Assembly (NCBI GenBank): GCA_902810745.1
Contig: CADDYW010000014.1
Span: 1 to 64,000, forward strand
Length of the DNA stretch: 64,000 nucleotides
DNA from: Chloroflexota bacterium
Lineage (GTDB): Bacteria; Chloroflexota; UBA6077; FW602-bin22; CADDYW01
Direction: 5' to 3'
The stretch's first letter is position 1. Every line of letters starts with the position of its first letter. The position numbers were made by a program, and so were the translations under genes. This document shows positions 37,322-46,074 of this stretch, in pieces. The notes beneath the pieces are model-generated. The model was given only the letters and a program-made list of their open reading frames with translations, was not told the DNA's origin and did no database searches.

Positions 37322-37441
37322 CGACACTGAGCCTCCGCGCCTCGCTCCTCGGATCATCGGAGGACCGCCCGCCGCTCCGAACACCTGGGTCGGCGCCCAG
37401 CCATTCCGTGAGATCCGACCTCTCAGGACTAGTAATGCGCT

Positions 37442-37484
37442 ATTATACGAAGCGGCGATAACGATCCCATTACATGCGAATTAC
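37442..37484 (-). promoter_or_regulatory. SARP-type promoter of the kinase operon
   Basis: Reading the minus strand: heptamers GTAATTC (37484-37478), GTAATGG (37473-37467) and GTTATCG (37462-37456) at exact 11-bp spacing, then 8 bp, then TATAAT (37447-37442). No consensus -35 is present; the repeats occupy its place. This is the operator layout of SARP-activated promoters, where the last heptamer lies 8 bp before the -10. The start codon at 37321 is ~115 nt downstream. Confidence 0.65.
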
Positions 37485-37524
37485 CAAAACTGCGCGAGCA
37501 GTCGAACGAATCCACCCGAGATCT

Positions 37525-37567
37525 GTAATGCGGTGGTAATGCTCAGGTTACGCCGCCCGGGTATTCT
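37525..37567 (+). promoter_or_regulatory. SARP-type promoter of the vWA-FHA/BTAD/ATPase genes
   Basis: Heptamers GTAATGC (37525-37531), GTAATGC (37536-37542) and GTTACGC (37547-37553) at exact 11-bp spacing, then 8 bp, then TATTCT (37562-37567). The layout mirrors the minus-strand promoter at 37442-37484, so one regulator probably drives both divergent operons. A further GTAATGC is at 37432-37438. Transcription would begin near 37574, about 34 nt before the likely start of translation. Confidence 0.65.
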
Positions 37568-37607
37568 AGCAATCAAACGATGACGCCTGCCGATCGAGGA
37601 GGTTGCG

Positions 37608-39428
37608 ACGTCTCTCACTAGGATCTTTCGCTGTCTCGCCGCTCTCGTAGTTGCTGCGACGTTGCTTGCACCGGTCGCCGAGGCCGCGGGCATCGGCTTG
37701 GCCATCCAGCAGATCGACTCGTCTCAGTTCCCCAAGGTTCGGGTCTATGTCAGCGTCGCGGATAGCGGGGGTGTCCCGATCACTGGCCTCGATGATCAGG
37801 CGTTTCAGCTTGTCGAGGATGGCAAACCGGTGACGTCGATTCGGTCCCAGCCGATCATCGACAGTCAGGAGCCCGTGGCGGTCGTTTTCATCATCGACGT
37901 CAGCGGCAGCATGAACGACGCGGGCAAGATGGACAGCGCGAAGCAGGCGGCGACCGCGTTCGTCGACACGATGGGGCCAAACGACAGCGCGGCTTTGATC
38001 AGCTTCTCCGACACCGTCAAGATCGACCAGGGCTATACCAACGACAAGGCTGCTCTGAAAAAGGCGATTGCTCAGCTAGCCGCGAAGGGAGACACGGCGA
38101 TCTACGACGCGGTGAGTCAAGCGGCCGTTCTTCAGGGTGCGGTGCCCCAGCGTCGCAAGGTGATGCTGCTCATGACCGACGGTGACGACAACCGAAGCAA
38201 GCAATCCCTCGATGGAGCGATCAGCGCTGCGAAGGCTTCCGGGGCACCACTCTTTGCCATCGGCCTCGGCAACGACGTCAAGAAGGACGTACTCACCAGG
38301 CTTGCCACCTCGACAGGCGGTCAAGCAATTTTCGCGGCGACCGGCGATCAGCTCAAACAAATCTTTCTCTCGATCGGAGATCAGCTGCGCCGCGAGTACG
38401 TGATCGAGTACACGTCGACGCTCCCGGCGGACGATCAGAGCCACGGCCTGGACGTGAAAGCGACCTACCGGGGGCAGGATTCGCAGGTCAAGGGCTCTTT
38501 CGTCGCCCACAAGCCACAGCTCGCTCTCAATGTCACCGGACTTACCAATGCAACCAAGGTCACCGGCGTCCAGACGATTAACATCAGCTTGACGTCCGGC
38601 TCGGTCCAGCAGATCGAGCTTCTGGTCGACGACAAATCCGAGGGAACGGTCACGCAGGCTCCGTTCGTCTTTCAGTGGGATACGTCCAAGGAAACAGCAG
38701 GGATTCACAAGGTCGTCATTCGAGCGAAGGACCCGACCGGAACGACGACCGATCGCGAATTCGCGGTCGAGGTCGTGCCACCGACACCCGCGGTGACCTC
38801 GACCCCGGCCAGGCCGGCGGCAGGGCCAACCGTCGCGGCAGTGCCAAGCCCAACTGCCGTTCCAACGCCGGTACCGGCCCCGGCTTCGACGAACCCTATC
38901 TACTACGCGATCGCCGGAGGCGTCGCACTCGTGGTGATCGTTGGTGGACTCCTGGCGTTTCTGCTGCTCCGGCGACCACGAGCTCCCGCCCCAGTCGCAG
39001 CGCCGCCTCCACCTGCTCCACGGGAGCAGCCCGCCGTCACCGATCGGACCGAGGCTATCCTGCCACCAGTCGAAGCAACCGTCGTCGGGGGCAACGCGAC
39101 GGTTATCAGCGGCATGGCCACGCCGAGCACACCGCGCTTGCCCAAGGGGAAGCTCATCGTCGTGCAGAACGGAGCGAAGAGTGAGTTCACCATCCAGCAG
39201 GCCGAGACAATACTTGGACGCGAAGCTACCAACCCGGTCGTCATTCGCGACCCGATGGCCTCGAGACGTCATGCCAAGATTGTGATCGAGAATGGGGAGT
39301 TCTGGATTGAAGACCTCAAGAGCCTGAACGGCACGCGGGTCAACGGCGAGGTGATTACACGACGGAAGCTCGTCAGCAACGACCAGATCAAGATCGGTGA
39401 CGCGACCGTGACGTTCGTCACCGAATAG
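37608..39428 (+). CDS. Exported vWA-TM-FHA protein
   Basis: About 606 residues: a signal peptide (residues 1-27, core LAALVVAATLLAPV, end AEA), a beta domain, a von Willebrand A domain (~88-265) with the MIDAS motif DVSGSMNDAG, Ig-like regions, a Pro-rich linker, a transmembrane helix (~431-456), and a C-terminal cytoplasmic FHA domain (~510-605) with LGREATNP, SRRHA and SLNGTRVNG. VEATVVGGNATV just before the FHA domain could be a phospho-Thr switch. No ATG/GTG precedes the signal peptide: GAGGAGG (37596-37602) is followed by ACG at 37608 in frame, and the first TTG (37662) would cut into the signal peptide. Confidence 0.8.
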   Translation, partial: TSLTRIFRCLAALVVAATLLAPVAEAAGIGLAIQQIDSSQFPKVRVYVSVADSGGVPITGLDDQAFQLVEDGKPVTSIRSQPIIDSQEPVAVVFIIDVSGSMNDAGKMDSAKQAATAFVDTMGPNDSAALISFSDTVKIDQGYTNDKAALKKAIAQLAAKGDTAIYDAVSQAAVLQGAVPQRRKVMLLMTDGDDNRSKQSLDGAISAAKASGAPLFAIGLGNDVKKDVLTRLATSTGGQAIFAATGDQLKQIFLSIGDQLRREYVIEYTSTLPADDQSHGLDVKATYRGQDSQVKGSFVAHKPQLALNVTGLTNATKVTGVQTINISLTSGSVQQIELLVDDKSEGTVTQAPFVFQWDTSKETAGIHKVVIRAKDPTGTTTDREFAVEVVPPTPAVTSTPARPAAGPTVAAVPSPTAVPTPVPAPASTNPIYYAIAGGVALVVIVGGLLAFLLLRRPRAPAPVAAPPPPAPREQPAVTDRTEAILPPVEATVVGGNATVISGMATPSTPRLPKGKLIVVQNGAKSEFTIQQAETILGREATNPVVIRDPMASRRHAKIVIENGEFWIEDLKSLNGTRVNGEVITRRKLVSNDQIKIGDATVTFVTE

Positions 39429-39511
39429 CGGCGCGAGGCTGCCCCGATGAATCGCAGAGCAGACATCCGACGCGCGCCAGACGGTGGAGGAACGCACCCG
39501 GAGAACGGACC

Positions 39512-39778
39512 ATGGGGCAGTACCAGACGTTTATCATCAGAATCTGGACGGACGGCACGGCAAGCTCGCCTCGCGGCCACATCCAGCATATCGCGACCCG
39601 GCGTGGCCGGTACTTTCGCGATGAAGAGAAGATGATTCAGTTCATCCGAGAGTTCATCGAGCCAGCAATCCTGCCAGCCACCGAGCAGCAGGACGAGCGC
39701 CCTGGCAAAGTGCCGACGGAGCAGGCGAGTAGATCGGACGAGCCACGCGTAGAATCGCAGCCAATGGATGATGCCTAG
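39512..39778 (+). CDS. Small conserved protein of unknown function
   Basis: An 88-residue protein. Residues 1-53 look folded (YQTFIIRIWTDG, RGHIQHIATRRGRYFRD, MIQFIREFIEP), the rest is a polar tail. I recall similar short proteins with a RGHIxHxxTR..YF motif recurring in Chloroflexota genomes, often near regulators; no function is known to me. It lies between the vWA-FHA gene and a BTAD regulator gene on the same strand and is probably cotranscribed. Confidence 0.6.
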   Translation: MGQYQTFIIRIWTDGTASSPRGHIQHIATRRGRYFRDEEKMIQFIREFIEPAILPATEQQDERPGKVPTEQASRSDEPRVESQPMDDA

Positions 39779-39893
39779 TCTGTTCCTCGTCTGATGTGAC
39801 CTGTTGGACGCGACCGCGTGTCGCTCAACGCTGATCGACGGTATCTCGATCGTTACGCCGTTCTGGGCCAACATTAGTTGGAGAGTAGGGACA

Positions 39894-40892
39894 ATGTCGC
39901 TTGTGGCGCGGGGAGCCGAGTCCACCTGCCGCGCCGGTCGGGTGGAGTCGTTCGCCTACCGCGGCCGACACGGACCGTCTGGCGATCCCGAAGCAGTCGC
40001 CGAGGCGCTCGCAAGGCTAGAATCGGCCGTTGACTCCCGTCTTGCCCAGATCGACCATCAGGTGAGAAACATTCTTCGACTGCTCATTCGTCCCGAGGAC
40101 AGCGTTGCCCCTGCCCTCGTTCCGGCGGGGGACGCCCCGGTCGCCGTGCGCTGCCTGGGCACATTCCGGTTCTGCGTGAACGGACGTCCAGTCGAAGGAT
40201 GGCGCTCCAGCAAAGCTCGCGTCCTCTTCCTCTATCTCGTGAACCATCGGGGACGGCCGATCCCTCGTGACACGCTCATTCAAGCACTCTGGCCAAATCC
40301 GGATGCTGTCGCGGCGGGCACGTCCCTGAAGGTCGCCGTTCATTCCCTGCGCCAGACACTCGGCCAGCTAGGCGCGGATTCCTCGCCCCTAACCATTCAG
40401 GCACACGGCTGCGGATACCAGCTCAACGCGTCACATCTCTGGGTGGACGTCGAAGAGTTCGATCGTTGCTTTGCGCTCGGCCGTGCGTTCGAGATCCAGG
40501 GCCGGACGCCCCGCTCTCTCGCGCTGTATACTCGCGCCGCCGATCTCTACGGCGGGGATTTCCTGGAAGAGCTGTCTGACGACTGGCCGATGTTCCGTCG
40601 CGAGGCACTGAAAGATCAGTACCTCTACGTGCTCTCTCGCCTGGCCAAGGCGGCGGTCGCGTCGGGAGACTATCAGGGAGGGATCGTTCGCTGCCAGCAG
40701 ATTCTCGCCAAGGACCGCTGCCGTGAAGATGCCTATCGCCTGCTGATGATCTGCCACGCGCACCTTGGACAGCGGAGCCGCGTCCGAGCCTGGTACCAGT
40801 TCTGTGTGCAGACGCTCCAGACGGAGCTTGACTGCGGACCAGAGCAAGAAACCGAGCGCGTTTTTCGCCTGGCCCTCGCGGGAAAGGTCTGA
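39894..40892 (+). CDS. BTAD-type (SARP-like) transcriptional regulator (paralogue)
   Basis: A 332-residue paralogue of the 32259 product. A short N-terminal helix-rich segment is followed by an OmpR-type winged helix (~80-180; VRCLGTFRFCVNGRPVEGWRSSKARVLFLYL, in parts) and a BTAD of TPR-like helices (DDWPMFRREALKDQYLYVLSRLAKAA, CQQILAKDRCREDAYRLLMICHAHLGQRSR). I start at ATG 39894 with GGAG 10 nt upstream. As the regulator gene closest to the eCIS genes, it is the best candidate to bind the 11-bp-phased heptamers at 43.2 kb and 37.5 kb. Confidence 0.85.
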   Translation: MSLVARGAESTCRAGRVESFAYRGRHGPSGDPEAVAEALARLESAVDSRLAQIDHQVRNILRLLIRPEDSVAPALVPAGDAPVAVRCLGTFRFCVNGRPVEGWRSSKARVLFLYLVNHRGRPIPRDTLIQALWPNPDAVAAGTSLKVAVHSLRQTLGQLGADSSPLTIQAHGCGYQLNASHLWVDVEEFDRCFALGRAFEIQGRTPRSLALYTRAADLYGGDFLEELSDDWPMFRREALKDQYLYVLSRLAKAAVASGDYQGGIVRCQQILAKDRCREDAYRLLMICHAHLGQRSRVRAWYQFCVQTLQTELDCGPEQETERVFRLALAGKV

Positions 40893-41041
40893 CCGGAGCT
40901 TCGGACCCGCGAGGCACGTCGACTTCCTGTTGCAACGCGTGAGTCCCGGGGACATCAGGAGGGCGAAACGCCGGTGGACGCCAACGCGCTCATCTCGCGT
41001 TGCGCGCGGCGCGCAGACGCCGCGGAGATAGAGGAACACCC

Positions 41042-43177
41042 GTGAGCATCGCCCATGGACCCGCGGACCTGGAGGCACTGCGCGCCGGCCTCGTCCGCCT
41101 CGACGTGCGCTTGCGCAGCGCGGTCGATTCGTGGCGTGCCGAGCTAGATGGGCGGGCCGACGATCCCCTTCGTGGGCTCTACATCTCCGACTCCGACGTG
41201 GACGTCCTCCTCGAAGGAATACCCCCGGACGGGGCCGCCGAGCGACTTCTCGATGGTCCCGCAGGTGCACTCGTTCCCCGCTTAGATCAGCTCGCTCGAA
41301 TCTTCGGCCTCGATGCCTTCGAGCAGGAGACACTGCTGATCTGTCTTGCGCCGGAGATCGACCGGCGTTACGAGCGCCTCTACGCCTATCTGCAGGATGA
41401 TGTGTCGCGTCGGCGCCCAACCGGGGATCTCCTGCTACGGCTTTTGAGTCCAGGATTGGAGGCGCGCGTCGCCGACCGTCAGAGGCTCACCCCATCAGGG
41501 CGCCTGCTCTCCGAAGGGCTGCTGGTGCTTGCCGACGAGACCGCGGCAAGCTGGCCCTTGCTCTCGCGTCCACTGCGGGTCGACGATCGAGTCGTCGAGT
41601 TCCTTCTGGGATCGGATCAGCTGGATGCTCGCCTCGTCGGCTTCGGCAAGCTATTCCAGCCCGATGATAGCGTCGAGGCCAGCGCCCTGCCTGACGACCT
41701 CTTATCAAGCATCCAGCGGCTCCTGGAGATGCCATCCGATAGCCCGTCGCCTGGCCCGGTGATCTATCTCCACGGCCGCTCTGGCGCGGCGAAGCGGGCC
41801 GCTCTCCGTGGCGCCTGCCGTGCCGCCGACCGCCCCCTCCTGCTTGTCGACCTGGACGCACTTCTGAGCGCTGGTCGTGCCACGTCTGCACTTCCTCTTG
41901 CTGCGCGGGAAGCACGTCTACAGAGAGCCGTTCTTGGTCTGGACCGGGTCGACCGACTGCTCGCCGACGACCCCGAGGTGCAAGCCGCGCGTAACGTGCT
42001 GCGCACGCTCCTGACCGAGCGACGTGCCCCCACCTTCCTGATCGGCGAGACTCGCTGGGAGCCAGCGGCCTGGCTCCCCACGGTCCCGGCGATGCGCGTC
42101 GAGATGCCGATGCTCGCTCCATCTGCCCGAATCAAGATCTGGCGCGAGCGGCTTGACGGCCGCCTGCCGCCCGAGGAGATTGACGAGGTCGCGGCGCGAT
42201 TCCGTCTGGATGCCGAGGCAATCCAGGCGGTGGAATCCGCTGCGCGGCTACACGCGACCTGGCGCGGGGACAATCGGATCGCTCCCGACGACGTGCGGGC
42301 CGCCGCGCGCGCTCTTGCAGCCCCTCCACTGGCTGGCCTCGCCCGCCGCCTCGACCTGCGCTACGGATGGGACGATATCGTCCTCCCCCCGGATGGTCTG
42401 GCCCAGCTCCGAGAAATCACGGCGAGGGCGCGCCATCAATCGATCGTCCTCGAGGAATGGGGATTCGGTCGTAAGCACGCGCGACGCCTGGGGCTGACTG
42501 CGCTTTTTGCCGGTCAGCCGGGCACGGGGAAGACCATGGCCGCCGAGATCATCGCCGGCTCACTCGGCCTGGAGCTCTATCGCATCGACCTGGCGGCCGT
42601 CGTCAGTAAGTACATTGGTGAGACCGAAAAGAACCTCGAGCAAGTGTTTCGAGCCGCCGACCACGGTGACGCGGTGCTGCTCTTCGACGAGGCAGACGCC
42701 CTGTTCGGCAAACGATCGGAGGTTCGCGACGCCCACGATCGGTATGCGAACGTCGAGGTGGCGTACCTCCTGCAGCGGCTGGAAGCCTACGATGGACTGG
42801 CGATCCTGACGACCAACATGCGTGGAAGCATGGACGAGGCATTCATCCGCCGACTCGACTTCGTTCTCGAGTTCCCCATGCCGGAGGAGTCCGAGCGACT
42901 CGCCATCTGGCGCCGGGCGCTTCCTCGCGAGGCTCCCATCGACTCGGATGTCGACCTACCATTCCTCGCACGAAAGTTTCGACTCGCGGGCGGGCACATC
43001 CGCAACATCGCCCTGGCGGCAGCCTTCCTGGCGGCCGCACAGCACCGTCCGATCGGGATGAAGCACCTTGTCCACGCGACGCGCCGCGAGTACCAGAAGC
43101 TCGGCAAGATGGTCGGCGAAGGGGACTTCGAGCACTATTACGGTCTGCTCAAGGACCCCCCGGACAGGAATCTCTGA
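41042..43177 (+). CDS. eCIS AAA+ ATPase (Afp15/Pvc15-like)
   Basis: A 711-residue protein with two ATPase-like regions. The first (~240-420) has a degenerate P-loop (LHGRSGAAKR). The second (~480-690) is a full AAA+ module: Walker A GQPGTGKT (~490), Walker B LLFDEADALFG (~545), sensor 1 LTTN, and an Arg-finger region RRLDF. Such CDC48-like ATPases are core eCIS components, thought to help load effectors or assemble and recycle particles. GTG 41042 follows GAGGAA by 5 nt. It precedes the eCIS structural operon, which has its own promoter at 43.2 kb. Confidence 0.88.
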   Translation: MSIAHGPADLEALRAGLVRLDVRLRSAVDSWRAELDGRADDPLRGLYISDSDVDVLLEGIPPDGAAERLLDGPAGALVPRLDQLARIFGLDAFEQETLLICLAPEIDRRYERLYAYLQDDVSRRRPTGDLLLRLLSPGLEARVADRQRLTPSGRLLSEGLLVLADETAASWPLLSRPLRVDDRVVEFLLGSDQLDARLVGFGKLFQPDDSVEASALPDDLLSSIQRLLEMPSDSPSPGPVIYLHGRSGAAKRAALRGACRAADRPLLLVDLDALLSAGRATSALPLAAREARLQRAVLGLDRVDRLLADDPEVQAARNVLRTLLTERRAPTFLIGETRWEPAAWLPTVPAMRVEMPMLAPSARIKIWRERLDGRLPPEEIDEVAARFRLDAEAIQAVESAARLHATWRGDNRIAPDDVRAAARALAAPPLAGLARRLDLRYGWDDIVLPPDGLAQLREITARARHQSIVLEEWGFGRKHARRLGLTALFAGQPGTGKTMAAEIIAGSLGLELYRIDLAAVVSKYIGETEKNLEQVFRAADHGDAVLLFDEADALFGKRSEVRDAHDRYANVEVAYLLQRLEAYDGLAILTTNMRGSMDEAFIRRLDFVLEFPMPEESERLAIWRRALPREAPIDSDVDLPFLARKFRLAGGHIRNIALAAAFLAAAQHRPIGMKHLVHATRREYQKLGKMVGEGDFEHYYGLLKDPPDRNL

Positions 43178-43200
43178 ACCTTCGCGCCCGCAGCCGTCTG

Positions 43201-43244
43201 GTTAACCCGATCATAACCCAGGATTAACCGAACCACGCTATTGT
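43201..43244 (+). promoter_or_regulatory. SARP-type promoter of the eCIS structural operon
   Basis: Three heptamers GTTAACC (43201), CATAACC (43212) and ATTAACC (43223) repeat at exactly 11 bp; the core TAACC recurs at 43203, 43214 and 43225. Nine bp after the last one comes TATTGT (43239-43244), a plausible -10. There is no -35 consensus. Transcription would start near 43251. The layout equals that of the two promoters at 37.4-37.6 kb, which links eCIS expression to the BTAD regulators. Confidence 0.6.
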
Positions 43245-43271
43245 CATGCAGCATTTGTGGAGTATCAGACG

Positions 43272-44090
43272 GTGTTCGCGGATCTGGACGAGACGATTCG
43301 CCAGATGCTGATCCGGGACGTGCCACTCGACCCGTCCGAGATCGAGATCAGCTTCGATACGCCTGATCGCGAGTGGTCGGGCCGATTGACCCGGCCCGCG
43401 GTCAACTGCTTTCTGTACGACGTGCGCGAGAATGTAAAGCTCCGCGTCAACAGCTGGGAAGTACGTTACGAAAACAACGTCGCGACGAAAAAGAAGGGGC
43501 CCATCCGTATCGACGCCACGTACCAGGTGAGCGCGTGGGCACGCGTACCGGAGGACGAACATCGGCTGCTCTGGCGGGTTCTGGCGACGCTTGTCCGACA
43601 CCCGATCCTCCCCGAGGATCTCCTTCGCGGAGCCTTGAAGGAGCAGCCGTTTCCGATCGCGGCCTCCGTGGCTCAACCCGACCAGATGCCCGCGAACTAC
43701 GCCGACCTCTGGCAGGCTCTCGACAATCGGATTCGACCGGTGCTGACCTACGTCGTAACCCTCGCGCTACGGCCCGACGTCGTCGAAGTCACGCCGCTGG
43801 TGCTGAAGGCTCCGACGATTCGAGTAAACGGCGTGGATCCGCGAAGTACCGCAGATGCGCTTCGGGTCCGCGGCCGCGTCCGCGATCGGCAGGATCCAGC
43901 GAAGAGTATCGCGGGTGCAATGGTACTCATCCGCGAGACCGGCGAGCGCGTCACCACCGACGACGAAGGGCGGTTCGATTTCGCACAGGCCCCGCGGGGC
44001 CCGATCACCCTGGTCGTGCGCGCCGAGGGCAGGGCAGAGGTGGCAGTCAGTACGTCGGTGCCAGCGCCAAGCTACGATCTGGAGGTCTGA
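43272..44090 (+). CDS. eCIS terminal cap protein (Pvc16/DUF4255 family)
   Basis: A 272-residue protein. Residues ~1-180 match the DUF4255/Pvc16 N-terminal fold (FADLDETIRQML, RPAVNCFLYDVREN, WARVPEDEHRLLWRVLATL), which caps the distal end of eCIS particles. Residues ~190-272 form a carboxypeptidase-regulatory-like beta domain (GAMVLIRETGERVTTDDEGRFDF in parts). I prefer GTG 43272, with GGAG 9 nt upstream and ~21 nt from the predicted transcription start, over GTG 43257. It is the first structural gene of the eCIS operon. Confidence 0.85.
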   Translation: MFADLDETIRQMLIRDVPLDPSEIEISFDTPDREWSGRLTRPAVNCFLYDVRENVKLRVNSWEVRYENNVATKKKGPIRIDATYQVSAWARVPEDEHRLLWRVLATLVRHPILPEDLLRGALKEQPFPIAASVAQPDQMPANYADLWQALDNRIRPVLTYVVTLALRPDVVEVTPLVLKAPTIRVNGVDPRSTADALRVRGRVRDRQDPAKSIAGAMVLIRETGERVTTDDEGRFDFAQAPRGPITLVVRAEGRAEVAVSTSVPAPSYDLEV

Positions 44091-44293
44091 GGCTGAGGCA
44101 AGGGTGCGGCGTGGCTGATTGCGCCCCACACCCGTTCATACCCTGGATCGCAAGAGAATGCGCGGCAGATAACCGCGCCGGGCAACGGAAAGGGGGGAAG
44201 AAGGCAGGATAGCATCCAGAACCACGGTGTCATCGCTCCGAGTCTTTCGAGCATCCCGCAAGACGAGTGGATCGAACAGGAGGGATCTTCTAG

Positions 44294-45934
44294 ATGGCGA
44301 CAAGCTATCAAACACCGGGTGTCTACGTCGAAGAGATGCCGCCGGGCAGTCAGCCCATCGAAGGAGTTGGTACATCGGTTGCCGCGTTTATCGGCTTTGC
44401 CGAGATGGGCCCGCGGAATAAGCCGACGTTGATCACCAACTGGTCTCAGTTTGTCGATAAGTTTGGCAGCTTTCACGACGGCTACTACCTGGCGCACGCG
44501 GTCTACGGCTACTTCGCCAATGGCGGTGGTACCTGCTACGTGATCAATATTGCGCCGTCGCTAGCGCCGCAGACGATGGTGCCACCCGCCGCGGATGGCG
44601 GGGCGAAGTCCGCTCTCGAGGTCTACGCGATTCGCCAGGGGCTGAACACGCCCGGTCTATCGGTCGATATCGACTACGGCGAAGCCTTTGCCGCCCTGCC
44701 CCCTGGTCCCGCGGCTCCTCCGGCCGAGGAGGCCAAGCCCGGGGATGCCTCGAAGCCAAAATCCCCCGTGACTCGGTCCGGCGATGGCGCGCCGCGCGTT
44801 CCGGACTCGCTGACTCCATTTCGCCTAACGGTCAAGCGAGGCAAGGAAGTCCTCGAAGAATATGAGAACGCGACGATGGATCGCGAGAGCCCTCGCTACG
44901 TCGAGACACTGGTGAACGGCGTCTCGCAGTACATCTGGCTCACGCCGTCGACAAAGGGAGCGGCGTTGCCTGCTCCGCGCCCGGGTACGTTCAACCTTCA
45001 GGCGCCGTCTTCCACCGCGCTGCAGGTGACGACGAGCGATTTCATGGGCAAGGTCCAGGAGCGCTCCGGTATCGAAGGGCTGGAGGCGGTTGACGAGATC
45101 ACCATCGTCTGCGCACCTGATCTGATGAGCGCTTACAAGCGCGGACTGATCAACGACGACGCGCTCGTGGGATTGCAGAAGGCGATGCTGGCGCACTGCG
45201 AGAACATGCAGGATCGTGTTGCCATTCTCGATGCACCTCCGGGGCTGGATCCACAGGGTATGCTCGAGTGGCGCAACAAGACCATGATCGACTCGCAGTA
45301 CGGCGCGCTCTATTATCCCTGGATCAAGGTCCTCGATCCGCTCGACCCGACCGGCAAGCGGCTCCTGGCGGTCCCGCCCTGCGGCCACATGGCCGGCATT
45401 TGGGCACGGGTCGACTCCGAGCGTGGTGTCCACAAGGCACCTGCGAACGAAGTCGTGCGCGGCGCGGTCGACGTGACCCAGGAGATTACCCACGGCGAGC
45501 AGGGTCTTCTGAATCCCAAGGGAGTCAACTGCATCCGAACCTTTGGCACCCGCGGCATCCGCGTCTGGGGCGCGCGCACTCTCTCCAGCGACGCGGCCTG
45601 GAAGTACATCAACGTGCGACGGCTCTTTAACTACATCGAAGAGTCGATCAAGCAGGGAACGCAGTGGGCCGTCTTCGAGCCAAACAACTTCAGCCTCTGG
45701 CAGCAGCTCAAGCGGGATATCACGAACTTCCTGATGCGACCTTACCGCGACGGCGCGCTCTTCGGCGCCACGGCCGATCAGGCGTTTTACGTCAAGTGTG
45801 ACAGCGAGACGAATCCCCCCGACGTCATCGACGCGGGTATGGTCGTGATCGAAGTGGGAATCTGCCCGGTCAAGCCCGCCGAGTTCGTGGTCTTCCGCAT
45901 CCGCCAGCTCCCGACGGGTGGAGCCGCGGCGTAG
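44294..45934 (+). CDS. eCIS contractile sheath protein
   Basis: A 546-residue tail sheath protein. It opens with TPGVYVEEMPPGSQPIEGVGTSVAAFIG, seen in sheath subunits of phages, pyocins and eCIS, and ends with the conserved C-terminal domain (GVNCIRTFGTRGIRVWGARTL in parts, then WAVFEPNN and a final IRQLPTGG). Residues ~115-200 hold a Pro/Lys-rich insertion. Only one sheath gene is visible, unlike the three of PVC/Afp. AGGAGGG precedes the ATG. The sheath surrounds the inner tube and contracts to drive it out. Confidence 0.95.
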   Translation: MATSYQTPGVYVEEMPPGSQPIEGVGTSVAAFIGFAEMGPRNKPTLITNWSQFVDKFGSFHDGYYLAHAVYGYFANGGGTCYVINIAPSLAPQTMVPPAADGGAKSALEVYAIRQGLNTPGLSVDIDYGEAFAALPPGPAAPPAEEAKPGDASKPKSPVTRSGDGAPRVPDSLTPFRLTVKRGKEVLEEYENATMDRESPRYVETLVNGVSQYIWLTPSTKGAALPAPRPGTFNLQAPSSTALQVTTSDFMGKVQERSGIEGLEAVDEITIVCAPDLMSAYKRGLINDDALVGLQKAMLAHCENMQDRVAILDAPPGLDPQGMLEWRNKTMIDSQYGALYYPWIKVLDPLDPTGKRLLAVPPCGHMAGIWARVDSERGVHKAPANEVVRGAVDVTQEITHGEQGLLNPKGVNCIRTFGTRGIRVWGARTLSSDAAWKYINVRRLFNYIEESIKQGTQWAVFEPNNFSLWQQLKRDITNFLMRPYRDGALFGATADQAFYVKCDSETNPPDVIDAGMVVIEVGICPVKPAEFVVFRIRQLPTGGAAA

Positions 45935-45997
45935 CGTGATATCGAGGCGTGAACCGGCCACCGCTCCGAGCTCAAGCGCGGGGCAATCGCGTGGGCG

Positions 45998-46043
45998 GTT
46001 CTCGAGAACGGTTCGCGAAAGCGAGCGCGCGTGTCGTGACACG
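45998..46043 (+). promoter_or_regulatory. Hairpins between sheath and tube genes
   Basis: Within the 140-bp gap, GTTCTCGAGAAC (45998-46009) is a perfect 12-bp palindrome and CGTGTC-GT-GACACG (46030-46043) a 6-bp hairpin. Neither has a T-run. They could stabilise 3' ends or tune tube expression relative to sheath. Confidence 0.35.
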
Positions 46044-46074
46044 TGAGACGACGACATTGAGAGGGTAACTAAGA

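Noticed and set aside
38076-39497. Long minus-strand frame opposite the vWA-FHA gene
   Set aside because: Shadow of the FHA/vWA coding sequence; no ribosome site and no domain signature.
39841-39880. GTATCTC and GTTACGC 11 bp apart before the second BTAD gene
   Set aside because: Only two poor heptamers and no -10 box at the right distance; not enough to call an operator, although one heptamer equals that at 37547.
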